Below, in pieces: positions 22,101 through 31,474 of a stretch of 64,000 bases of DNA. Source of the stretch: Sphaerolaimus hirsutus (taxonomy: Eukaryota > Nematoda > Chromadorea > Monhysterida > Sphaerolaimidae). The stretch covers positions 10,606,529-10,670,528 of the forward strand of contig OZ038451.1 of assembly GCA_964036195.1 (NCBI GenBank), read 5' to 3'. How positions within the stretch are numbered: position 1 is the first letter of the stretch; every line of letters starts with the position of its first letter. The translations under genes and the position numbers were made by a program. The notes beneath the pieces were generated by a model that saw only the letters and a program-made list of their open reading frames with translations, searched no databases and had not been told where the DNA came from.

Positions 22101-23017
22101 GTATATGTATGTAAATATCCATACAAATGCAGCAAAAAGCTCACCATTGAGTGTATTTATAACGATTTTAAGCCACATGGAGCAAATCTGATGATAATAC
22201 CTTATGTGTGGTGAAAAATGCGCTCTTGCGCGCAAATTTTTTTACGCTGACGTTGAAAAAATCGCATTTTCCGGCCACTTTCTGGTCTCGCCCCGGGAAG
22301 GGGGGGGGGCTGCAGCCCCCCCCTGAATACGGCCCTGTGTGGGCCCATTGTCAAGTGTCGCCAAGATTATTCTACCTTTTGTGGTAATCCCGCAAGTTGC
22401 TGAACTATATCTGGAAGTATAAGGAAAAGTTAATGAACAGTACTTTTTCTGGGGCCTGTGCCTCTGTGCATGTTTACCCGCTGTGCATGTCAGGAGTATT
22501 CAAGACTTTGAGCCTCCAGGGGGTTGGATAGATGGCTAATCGCTCCTCTGGAGGGATAGATAGCTAGAAAAAAAAATATAGGGGGTTTGGGGGTTCGTGG
22601 GGGTTCATTGTAAAGGTTTTTCATAATGAGGAAAAAAGGTAGAAAAATCGCTAAAAGTAGGTGAAAAATTACTAAAAATGGGTATATAAGCACATATACT
22701 ACAAGAAATAGCTGAAAATAGACAATAAAACACATGAACTAGTGATTTTGAAGGTGAAAATGTATAAAATGGTATGAAAATGAGCGATTTTGTGTGAAAA
22801 TTAGGGTTTACATGCACAGCGGGTAAACATGCACAGAGAGCCTCAGTACTTTTTCTGTTCTTTACCGTTTTTTCAATCTCAATTAGCGTCTACCGTTCGC
22901 AGGTGCTGCAAGCCGTAGTCATCCGACAAAGGAAACCTTTCCGCAGGCGCGATGGAACATTTATTTATTTCGAGGATAATGCCGGTGTCATAGTAAATCA
23001 AAAAGGGGAAATGAAAG
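19122..23017 (+). CDS. RPL23: Ribosomal protein L23 (uL14), exons 1-4, last exon missing
   Basis: Large-subunit protein uL14, which sits at the subunit interface near the GTPase-factor binding site. Exons: 19122-19134, 19385-19468, 21516-21643 and 22903-23017. All junctions have GT/AG and the phases agree. Exon 1 encodes only MSKRG, the split position I recall for animal RPL23 genes. Exon 2 encodes [14 protein letters not shown] through NCADNTG. Exon 3 encodes [24 protein letters not shown] and [10 protein letters not shown]. Exon 4 encodes [13 protein letters not shown], then [16 protein letters not shown] and GEMKG. The expected final ~27 residues (SAITGPVAKECADLW type) are not found downstream before VPS33A. 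Slight departures from consensus, such as VFGVGG where most animals have a basic residue, are plausible divergence. A pyrimidine-rich stretch near 19091 may be a TOP-like start. No frame break is seen. Confidence 0.93.
19806..20330. repeat. Inverted repeat of AAAGTCAAATGTGAAATGT units (RPL23 intron 2)
   Basis: About 300 bases of tandem AAAGTCAAATGTGAAATGT / AAAGTAAAGTGTCAAATG units end in complementary TTTACATTTGACAC runs at 20275-20325. Between them a tight hairpin (20135-20275) pairs TGTATCCAAATCTTAT units with ATAAGATTTGGATAC units. A similar core occurs in the element at 12429-13183. Confidence 0.75.
20349..20665 (+). repeat. 24-bp minisatellite AAGCTTAAAATGGTTAGTAG
   Basis: About twelve tandem copies of a 24-bp unit (AAGCTTAAAATGGTTAGTAG plus GGCT or GCCT) lie within intron 2 of RPL23. 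Because 24 is a multiple of three and the unit lacks stops, frames stay open on both strands (KLKMVSRA on plus, TILSLALL on minus). This is a repeat artefact, not a gene. Confidence 0.92.
20938..21056. mobile_element. Short hAT-type element with GATATTCG core
   Basis: Ends TAGGGTTCGAACG / TTTGAACCCTA are flanked by a perfect 8-bp duplication TTGGTAAT (20930-20937, 21057-21064). The 119-bp body is made of GATATCGATATTCG motifs. It shares termini with the hexamer-rich elements at 15255 and 21337 and lies in RPL23 intron 2. Confidence 0.87.
21195..21290. repeat. GGCGCC-rich fragment
   Basis: Clustered GGCGCC/GGCGCTAGCGCC palindromes end in ATTCCATCACT, the terminus of the large GGCGCC hAT element. 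Only one terminus is present. It lies in RPL23 intron 2. Confidence 0.6.
21337..21476. mobile_element. hAT-type element with (GGGACC)n interior
   Basis: Ends TAGGGTTCAAACGGGACC / GGTCCCGTTTGAACCCTA. Flanks ATACTTCCC and ATACTCCC look like a duplication with one extra base. Its interior is the reverse complement of the nested element at 15643-15800. It ends just upstream of RPL23 exon 3. Confidence 0.75.
21680..21894. mobile_element. ACTAGTTGACA-family MITE (RPL23 intron 3)
   Basis: The right end GATGTCAACTAGTGTGTGTGGG and the interior (TTAGTTGACA, TTGTCACGACAT) match the better-preserved copy at 35246-35464. The left end is degraded, so that boundary is approximate. Confidence 0.6.
21906..22337. 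mobile_element. hAT-type element with G-run/C-run arms
   Basis: Termini CAGGGACGTATCCAGG / CCTGAATACGGCCCTG are flanked by a perfect 8-bp duplication TGTGGGCC (21898-21905, 22338-22345). Layout: G-run, GGCCGGCGAGCGG, C-run, a GGCGCC segment, a short AT-rich core, then GCGCTTGCGCGC-type palindrome and a second G-run/C-run pair. The copies at 32855-33302 and 45656-46092 have the same layout and their own TSDs. Confidence 0.92.
22452..22843. mobile_element. TIR element (CTCTGTGCATGTTTACCCGC)
   Basis: The left end CCTCTGTGCATGTTTACCCG is inverted at the right as CGGGTAAACATGCACAGAG. The 14-bp CAGTACTTTTTCTG is repeated on both sides (22438-22451 and 22844-22857), which may be the target duplication. 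The interior carries GGATAGATGGCTAATCG and a run of AT-rich hairpins. It lies in RPL23 intron 3 just before exon 4. A sister copy is at about 44051-44416. Confidence 0.8.
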
Positions 23018-23147
23018 GTTTGTTCCCGTTTGGGATTGGGATTGCAAAAAAAGTGGACGTTTGTTATTAGATCATCTGATGATGCATGCCATGTTCACTT
23101 TGGCCCCACACACTAGTTGACATCGACACCAAATGTCAAATGTCAAA

Positions 23148-23213
23148 AGCTCAATTGAGAGTTCATGGTGCGGCTTATGCTCTTTTGGGCACAATATATA
23201 GGTTTTTTAAAAA
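23148..23213 (-). repeat. Segment shared with the satellite spacer
   Basis: The reverse complement of this 65-base stretch (containing CTATATATTGTGCCC, GCATAAGCCGCACCA and CTCTCAATTGAGCTT) recurs in every spacer of the satellite at 49.8-64 kb, with a few mismatches. It follows an incomplete ACTAGTTGACATCGACACC MITE end (23096-23130). Confidence 0.8.
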
Positions 23214-24394
23214 GCGGCGCAGCGCTAGTGCTAAATGGGTCAAAGGTGTCTATAAGCTCCCCATATATTTGTGTATACCTAAATGCATTGAATACTTGAA
23301 TTAGAGTATATACACGTTAAATTCTTTCATATTTATTATTATTTGTCAAATAATAAATCGTTCCGATAAACATGACACATTTAAATATTTAACAGTTTAG
23401 AAAAAATTCCGTATTTTTTGAATAATTTTGCTGGGAAACAAACTTTTTTAGCATGATTATTTAAATAAATTGGACCGTTTTGGCAGGGGTTAAAATTCCA
23501 CAAAATGTTTATCTTCACATTTCACATTGTTATAAAAAACACTGTTCATGTGTTACATTTGCTCAAAATGGTATTTGAAATTAGGTAATAATCATTACAG
23601 TTGTTAAAAGTAACCAAATTTATGCAAAGTATATGTATAAGTGATTAGTATTAATATTTATGATAATAGAGTTGTTTACAATTAATATACATACCTTTGA
23701 CAAAAATTAAATTATTTATTTTATTCTTTTATTCATTTTTATCAGCTTAGAACATGAAAAAATGTTCAGAAAACATAATCAATGACATACATTTTGCCCA
23801 TTTTTGCATTCAGATTCACTAGTCCCAGTAAAATTCAAAGTTTTTTGTCCCTGTAAAATGTTACATTGGCTGTTGAATTAGGTATGGTGTGAAGTGGCAT
23901 TTCTCAAGTGGCTTTTCTCAAGTGTTTTCTGCTGGCACAAATATAATATCAATTTTACTTTTGGAGTTTTCACAAAGAAATTTCAAATGAAATGTGCATA
24001 TTTTGCATCAATATTACAGCATGTTATTACATTTGCACATAATGCTCATTTTTAGTTTCATGACAAAAATTTCCTTTACAGTATTGTTTCTTGACATTTT
24101 GTCTAAAATTGAATGGTTTTTAATAACCATTCCCAGGTTCACTGGTGACTCTGGTGCAGAGTTGTTAAAAGTATCAAACTTTTTCTAAGTATACATAAAC
24201 ATAAAGTATTTATTTATTACTCAGCCCTGAGTGAGTACAGAAAATGTAAAGTAAAATTTTATACTTTTACTCATGAGTAAACATGAGTAAAATACTTTTT
24301 GAACCACAAAATTCTAATCAAAGATTATTGACCAATTTTTCCTATCAAAGCCAAGCCTATCAAAAATGCATTTTTTACGAAAATGAATGAAATG
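23214..24394. other. Non-coding AT-rich region, RPL23 last exon not found
   Basis: No reading frame resembling the RPL23 C-terminus (acceptor plus SAITGPV-like codons) was found here. A hAT-type left end (CAGAGTTGTTAAAAG) lies near 24160 without an obvious partner. Confidence 0.5.
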
Positions 24395-25110
24395 TCATGA
24401 TAGGATACTGCGTGAAATGGAGAATCTGAGACTGTGCGAAATGAAGAATCTGAGACTGTGTGAAATGGAGAATCTGAGACTGTGCTAAAAGGAAGAATCT
24501 GAGACTGTGCAAAATGAAAATCTGAGACTGTTTGAAATGAAAATCTGAGACTGTGAAATGAAAATCTGAGACTGTGTGAAATGAAAATCTGAGACTGTGC
24601 GAAATGAAAATCTGAGACTGTGCAAATGAAGAATCTGAGACTGTGCGAAATGAAGAATCTGAGACTGTGCGAAATGAAGAATCTGAGACTGTGCGAAATG
24701 GAGAATCTGAGACTGTGCTAAAAGGAAGAATCTGAGACTGTGCAAAATGAAAATCTGAGACTGTTTGAAATGAAAATCTGAGACTGTGCAAAATGAAAAT
24801 CTGAGACTGTTTGAAATGAAGAATCTGAGACTGTGTGAAATGAAAATCTGAGACTGTGTGAAATGAATAATCTGAGACTGTGTGAAATGAATAATCTGAG
24901 ACTGTGCAAAATGGAGAATCTGAGACTGTGCGAAATGAAGGATCTGAGACTGTGAAGTGTGAGGATCTGAGACTGTGTGAAATGGAGAATCTGAGACTAT
25001 GCGAAATGGAGAATCTGAGACTGTGCTAAAATGGAAGAATCTGAGACTGTGCAAAATGAAGAATCTGAGACTGTGAAGTGTGAGGATCTGAGACTGCGTG
25101 AGATGGAGAT
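24395..25110 (+). repeat. Minisatellite of AATCTGAGACTGTGCGAAATGA units
   Basis: About thirty tandem units of 20-24 bp built on AATCTGAGACTGTG plus a variable GCGAAATGA(AG) tail. The variation mostly affects the tail. Minus-strand frames read (SQILHFAQ)n and similar; these are repeat translations. Confidence 0.9.
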
Positions 25111-27290
25111 GTGAGAGTGCGCGAAGCTAGAAATGTGAGAGTGCGCGAAGCTGTAAACATGAGAGTGAGCACAATGGTAAAAATGTAAGAGTGAGCAAAA
25201 TGGTAAATGTGAGAGTGAGCAAAATGGTAAATGTGAGAGTGAGTGAAATGGTACATGTGAGAGTGAGCGAAATGGTACATGTGATACATTTACACATAGA
25301 CATGTGAGAGTGTGCAAAACGTGACAATTCCAAATTCATATGTCATCTGTTTTTTTTGCTTATTTTCAGCTATTCTTGACATTTGCACAAAATGCCAAAT
25401 TTTTTCACACTTTGATGACCTATGACTCACTTACAGTAGGTATAAAAAGTGAATTTGTGAAGTGAAGTGAATTAGTTAAGTTAATTAAATGTGAGAGTGT
25501 GCGAAGCTGCAAATGTTAGAGTGCGCAAAGCTGCAAATGTGAGAGTGCGCGAAGCTGCAAATGTGAGAGTGCGTGAAGCTAGAAATGTGAGAGTGTGCCA
25601 AGCTGTAAACATGTGAGAGTGAGCGAAATGGTACATGTGAGAGTGAACAAAATGGTAAATGTGAGAGTGAGCGAAATGGTACATGTGATACATTTACACA
25701 TAGACATGTGAGAGTGTGCAAAACGTGACAATTCCAAATTCATATGTCATCTGTTTTTTTTGCTTATTTTCAGCTATTCTTGACATTTGCACAAAATGCC
25801 AAATTTTTTCACACTTTGATGACCTATGACTCACTTACAGTAGGTATAAAAAGTGAATTTGTGAAGTGAAGTGAATTAGTTAAGTTAATTAAATGTGAGA
25901 GTGTGCGAAGCTGCAAATGTTAGAGTGCGCAAAGCTGCAAATGTGAGAGTGCGCGAAGCTGCAAATGTGAGAGTGCGTGAAGCTAGAAATGTGAGAGTGT
26001 GCCAAGCTGTAAACATGTGAGAGTGCGCGAATCTGCAAATGTGAGAGTGCGCGAAGCTGCAAATGTGAGAGTGCATGAAGCTAGAAATGTGAGAGTGTGC
26101 CAAGCTGTAAACATGTGAGAGTGAGCGAAATGGTACATGTGAGAGTGAACAAAATGGTAAATGTGAGAGTGAGCGAAATGGTACATGTGATACATTTACA
26201 CATAGACATGTGAGAGTGTGCAAAACGTGACAATTCCAAAGTCATACATCATCTGTTTTTTTGCTTATTTTCAGCTATTCTTGACATTTGCACAAAATGC
26301 TAAATTTTTTCACACTTTGATGACCTATGACTCACTTACAGTAGGTATAAAAAGTGAATTTGTGAAGTGAAGTGAATTAGTTAAATGTGAATAGTTAAAT
26401 GTTAGTTAAAAGTTAATTAAATGTGAGAGTGCGCGAAGCTGCAAACGTGAGAGTGCGCGAAGCTGCAAATGTGAGAGTGCATGAAGCTAGAAATGTGAGA
26501 GTGCGCGAGGCTGCAAATGTGAGAGTGCGCGAAGCTGCAAACGTGAGAGTGCGCAAAGCTGCAAACGTGAGAGTGCGCGAATCTGCAAATGTGAGAGTGC
26601 GCGAGGCTGCGAATGTGAGAGTGTGCGAAGCTGCAAACGTGAGAGTGTGCGAATCTGCAAATGTGAGAGTGTGCGAAGCTGCAAATGTGAGAGTGCGTGA
26701 ATCTGCAAATGTGAGAGTGTGCGAAGCTGAATTTTTTCACACTTTGATGACCTATGACTCACTTACAGTAGGTATAAAAAGTGAATTTGTGAAGTGAAGT
26801 GAATTAGTTAAATGTGAATAGTTAAATGTTAGTTAAAAGTTAATTAAATGTGAGAGTGCGCGAAGCTGCAAATGTGAGAGTGTGCGAAGCTGCAAACGTG
26901 AGAGTGCGCAAATCTGCAAATGTGAGAGTGCGCGAAGCTGCAAATGTGAGAGTGCGCGAATCTGCAAATGTGAGAGTGCGCGAAGCTGCAAATGTGAGAG
27001 TGTGTGAAGCTGCAAATGTGAGAGTGCGCGAAGCTAGAAGTGTGAGAGTGTGTGAAGCTGTAAACATGAGAGTGAGCACAATGGTAAAAATGTAAGAGTG
27101 AGCAAAATGGTAAATGTGAGAGTGAGCAAAATGGTAAATGTGAGAGTGAGTGAAATGGTACATGTGAGAGTGGGCAAGATGTTAAATGTGAGAGTGCACA
27201 AAATAGTAAATGTGAGAGTGAGCAAAATGGTAAATGTGAGAGTGAGCAAAATGGTAAACAGTAGGGGGAGTTGTTTGAGGGAAGGGGCAA
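25110..27290 (+). repeat. 24-bp minisatellite GTGAGAGTGCGCGAAGCTGCAAAT with spacers
   Basis: Arrays of a 24-bp unit are separated by repeated spacers of roughly 200-240 bp (near 25250-25490, 25690-25895, 26185-26420, partial 26730-26850). The spacers contain TTTTCAGCTATTCTTGACAT, CACACTTTGATGACCTATGA and AATTTGTGAAGTGAAGTGAA. A variant unit GTGAGAGTGAGCAAAATGGTAAAT closes each block. The 24-bp unit is the reverse complement of that forming the 49-64 kb satellite. The repeat-encoded frames (NVRVREAA on plus, HSHICSFA on minus) are not genes. Confidence 0.93.
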
Positions 27291-28239
27291 AAGGGTAAAT
27301 ACATTTTCCTGGAAAAAAAAGTTGTTTTTAGCTATTCTTGACATTTGCACAAAATGCCAATTTTCACACTTTGATGACCGATGACTCACTCACAGTGGGT
27401 ATTAAACGTGAATTACACAAACGTTCAAAAGAATGGATGATTTTCAGAAAATAAAATTAATTATAATGTTATACAATCTCTAAAAGTAAAAATTTCATTC
27501 ATTAACCTCTAAAAACTGCAGGAAAATAGCAATAAGTATCAATAATATCAATAATTTAGCATATGATTTATTATTTCACATTGGTCACATTTATTACATA
27601 ACATCAGCTTCTTGTGACAATTGTGTAAAACGTGTGATGCAGCTAGTAAATTTAAATGATAAATACAAAACGTAAATGTGTAAATTCTTTAGTACAGTGA
27701 AGGGTGGGGGACCTTTGCCCCCACAGCTACTCAGTAGTGGTTTGGCAGACCTCCGAAAATACTGAACAACTTTTTTAGCCGGTGCCTCGCACCACTGTAT
27801 AAGCGCTTGGCTCTCCAACGCGCTCAAGCCACTCAAAATGTAAAGTAAAAAAGTCGGATCATTGATCATTGTGACGTTTAAATTCACTAGTTTGTGTGTG
27901 TTTTGCCTGTTTTTTTTTGCCTATTTTTTTCAACTTTTTCCAATTTTTAGCTTTTCTCCATTTTCTACCCATCTATGCCTTGAAAAAGCATATACTGTAT
28001 TTCCTCGATGCACTGTTAGCGAAAAAATTTTGTCCTGTAAAATGTCAATTTTAAATAAAAAGGAGAAGTTTTTTTGACTGAAATTTTGACACTATCTATG
28101 ACAATTGACAATTTCTTAGGACATGAATCTAGATGAATGTTGGCACTTGCCCCTGCACGTAGCTAAATATTATTTACACTGGCAGCAGTCCCCGCTAGCT
28201 TTTTGTGTGTATTTTCTTTAAGTTGGGTAGAAACACCAA
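27291..28239. other. Non-coding region between repeat blocks
   Basis: AT-rich DNA. A minus-strand ORF at 27594-27887 (containing ALIQWCEAPAKKVVQYFRR) is the only stretch with non-repetitive protein-like composition. I recognise no family and see no splice or conservation support. Confidence 0.4.
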
Positions 28240-29240
28240 TCTGACTAAAATAATTATATCTACTTTTTCTTTTCTGTTCTTGTTCTTTTCACAAAAGCAT
28301 TGAAAAACATGTTATTGAACATTTCTGAGCAAAAGTAGACTTGGTGCCAACAGTTGTGTAAGTATTTTCCAAACAAATTTATTGTGCGACATTTGCACAC
28401 AATGGCAAAATGTTTGCAAAATACAGAAAAATCGCTGGCGCCAAGGCTACTTTTGTTCAAAAATGTTCCATAACATGTTTTACAATGCTTTTGTGCAAAA
28501 AAAACAGACAGCAAAAACAAATATAAATATTCTAAACGGTTGCAGTTTTATTATGTTTTAAAGAAAATACTGGAACATTTTCAAGTAAATGTGGCCTTGG
28601 CACCAGCATTTTTGTTACTGTTTTCTTGAAAACTTAAAGAAACCACAATTGATAAAAATATATATTTTTATCTACCTATTTTTTGTTGTCTGTTTTTTTG
28701 CACAAAAGCATTGAAAATCATGTCATAGAACATTTCCAAGCAAAAGTAGACTTGGCGCCAGCATGTTTATGAGTATTTTCTTCAAGACAGAAAGAAATGG
28801 CAGTTGACCAAAATATTTATAATTATTTTTGATGTCTGTTTTTTTGCACAAAAGCATTGAAAAACATGTCATGAAAGATTTCCAAGCTAAAGTAGTTTTG
28901 GCGCCAGCATTTTTGTGTGTATTTTCTTTAAGTCGGGTAGAAACACCAATCCGACTAAAATAATTATATCTACTTTTTGTTTTCTGTTTTTTTTTCTTCA
29001 CAAAAGCATTGAAAAACATGTTATTGAACATTTCTGAGCAAAAGTAGACTTGGTGCCAACAGTTGTGTAAGTATTTTCCAAACAAATTTATTGTGCGACA
29101 TTTGCACACAATGGCAAAATTTGCAAAATACAGAAAAATGCTGGCGCCAAGGCTACTTTTGTTCAAAAATGTTCCATAACATGTTTTACAATTTTTGTGC
29201 AAAAAAAAGACAACAAAAACAAATATAAATATTCTAGATG
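28240..29240. repeat. Diverged tandem repeats with CACAAAAGCATTGAAAA motif
   Basis: A ~280-base segment at 28240-28530 recurs at about 28960-29240 with very few differences. Between them are shorter, more diverged units (28690-28930) sharing GCACAAAAGCATTGAAAA, CATGTCAT, AAAGTAGACTTGGCGCCA and TATTTTCTTTAAG. Two inverted copies of AAAACATGTTATTGAACATTT-type sequence (ATGTTCCATAACATGTTTTA) lie in the same units. Confidence 0.8.
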
Positions 29241-29329
29241 ATTACGATTTCTTTCCATCTTGAAGAAAATTCTCACATTTTTTTCACATTGCTCACATAG
29301 CATTTGCGATCAAAAATACAGGCAATTGC

Positions 29330-29515
29330 AAAGGAAAATGAAGGGGCACTGCGAACGAAAATTCTGGGGGCTCTGCGAACGAAAATTCTGGCAAATTGCA
29401 CTATAACGCGGGATTGAATCCCGTTCAAATCCTTAGAGGGATCAAATCTCGTTCGAATCACTAGAGGGATCGAATCCCATTGAAATCCTTAGAGGGATCG
29501 AATCTCGTTTGCGCC
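29330..29515. repeat. Short tandem units GCGAACGAAAATTCTGG and AGAGGGATCGAATC
   Basis: Two copies of CTGCGAACGAAAATTCTGG are followed by four copies of a ~30-bp unit containing TTAGAGGGATCGAATCYCGTT. Confidence 0.75.
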
Positions 29516-29547
29516 CTTTTTTCTGTCGCTTTTAAATCACTAGACAC

Positions 29548-30419
29548 TAGTGATGGAATGGCGCCATGGCGCTGGCGCCATTTGAGGGCGCCAAAGGGCG
29601 CCGCGCCATGGCGCCATTGGCGCTTGGCGCCCTTTTTCTGTGGCGCCCTTGGCGCCTGGCGCCCACATTCTGAAAGGCGCCATGGCGCCCTTGGCGCTTG
29701 GCGCCCTTTTTCCGTGGCGCCCTTGGCGCCTGGCGCCCTGCTTTAGAAGGGCGCCAAAAAGGCGCCAGCAAGGTTTCATGGTGAGTGCTGTGTAAACGAA
29801 AAAAAAAGAAAGCCGCATCCGTGGATGATCTAAATTTGCCAGAAAAATGGACGGAGTGGTGTGAGTGGGTGGAAATCTTTCGTCCAACGGTTCATCAGAT
29901 CCGTCTAACTTGCAAAATAATAAATAAATGGATTTAAATCGTTGCAATTAGGAAACATTGTTTGGAAAGGTCTATTTGTAATGAATGGATTGTTGTCAAA
30001 TGACAATTTCCATTACGTTTGAATTCGTCATGTGGATTTTATTCAAAAAATTTTTGTTCCTAGCCTTGTTTTTTGTCATTACATTCTGGAGAACGCGAAT
30101 TAATATCTGAATGCGCGTATAATGGTGCTGGATAAACATTTTTAGCACACGCATGGTGTTGTAGGCACTTTTTTATCCTGGCGCCCTTGGCGCCTGGCGC
30201 CCTATTTTCGAAATGGCGCCATGGCGCCCTTGGCGCTTGGCGCCCTCTTTCCGTGGCGCCCCTGGCGCCTGGCGCCCACTTTCTCAATGGCGCCATGGCG
30301 CCCTTGGCGCCTGGCGCCCTTTTTCTGTGGCGCCCCTGGCGCTTGGCGCCCACTTTCCGAATGGCGCCATGGCGCCCTTGGCGCCTGGCGCCATTTTTTC
30401 TGGCGCTTTTCCATCACTA
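29548..30419. mobile_element. Complete GGCGCC-rich hAT-type element
   Basis: Termini TAGTGATGGAA / TTCCATCACTA are flanked by a perfect 8-bp duplication CTAGACAC (29540-29547, 30420-30427). Each arm is about 230-250 bases of GGCGCC palindromes arranged as GGCGCCATGGCGCCCTTGGC units. The ~390-base core is AT-rich. No transposase is present. A right-hand fragment is at 5858-6445; a shorter related element is at 47420-47599. Confidence 0.9.
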
Positions 30420-30599
30420 CTAGACACCTGGGGGCAGTTCCGCTGAGACGAAATTGCATCATTTATGCGTCAATTTTACTGTTCTCTACATTTGCACACA
30501 ATTGCTCTGCGCATGCTAGTTTGCAGCTGAAATTTATTGGAGTTAGGGATTGTGTTTGACAGGCTGCAGCTTTTTCCAGGGGCCAGTCCTGCACCCTGT

Positions 30600-30915
30600 G
30601 AACATAATGTAAATGTTGACTGTCTAGAATTTGTCAAAAATTGAATACATTTTACAGTGTCTTTTACATGACATTTGACACTTTACAGGGTTTATTACAT
30701 CATGACATATGACATTTTACAGGGTCTTTTACACTTTACAGGGTTCAATACATTTTACAGGGTCTTTTACATGACATTTGACACTTTACGGGGTTTATTA
30801 CATCATGACATATGACATTTTACAGGGTTTTTTACACTTTACAGGGTTCAATACATTTTACAGGGTCTTTTACATGACATTTGACACTTTACAGGGTTTA
30901 TTACATCATGACATA
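30600..30915 (+). repeat. ~118-bp tandem repeat of TTTTACAGGGT motifs
   Basis: Nearly three copies of a unit containing CAATACATTTTACAGGGTC, TTTACATGACATTTGACAC and TTATTACATCATGACATATG. The motifs are those of the arms of the GTGCCAGTCCC family, whose left end (CCAGTCCTGCACCCTG) lies just upstream at 30582. It appears to be an internally expanded member. Confidence 0.8.
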
Positions 30916-31474
30916 CCGTATTTCCTTGAAATACCCCCCCCAGATTGCCTTTTTTCTCCCTTTTTCCTTCTAAAGCTTGAAAAACTCCATATAGGTATTG
31001 AACCCCTGCGACCCCCCCTCCAAAAACATCAAATATACACATGATTTGTGATGGAATGGCGCCATTTGAGGGCGCCAAAGTAAGCCGCACCATGGCGCCC
31101 TTCTACTACTTTTGCTACTTGTTCACCGGGTTGTCTTGTGCACCGACACACCCCCTTTTTGTTGCCGCTCTTAGGGTTCAATCAGAATTGACTTTTCGGG
31201 ATGGGGATTGGGGTCACGGGATCGGGATTACTTTTTTGAATTTTCGGGATGAGGATTTTGGAAAACCTTCAAATACACATATTTGATTTTTCACAAAAAA
31301 AATGAAAAGTGGATGCCAGAGGAGAAGCATAAAATTCACATCTGAGCTTTCCGTTCACATTTCTCAGTGAAAAATATCCTTTGACAATTTTGACAAATTT
31401 TTCTGGGATCGCCGTGATCATGATTATGGAATTTTGTCACTATAACCGCTTTTCTAAATGCAACGTTTATTCAG

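Noticed and set aside
24375-27389. Minus- and plus-strand frames such as (SQILHFAQ)n and (NVRVREAA)n
   Set aside because: Translations of 20-24 bp minisatellites, open in several frames at once.
27594-27887. Minus-strand 97-codon ORF with ALIQWCEAPAKK
   Set aside because: Composition is protein-like, but there is no recognisable family, no splice or promoter signal, and repeats surround it. Insufficient to call a gene.
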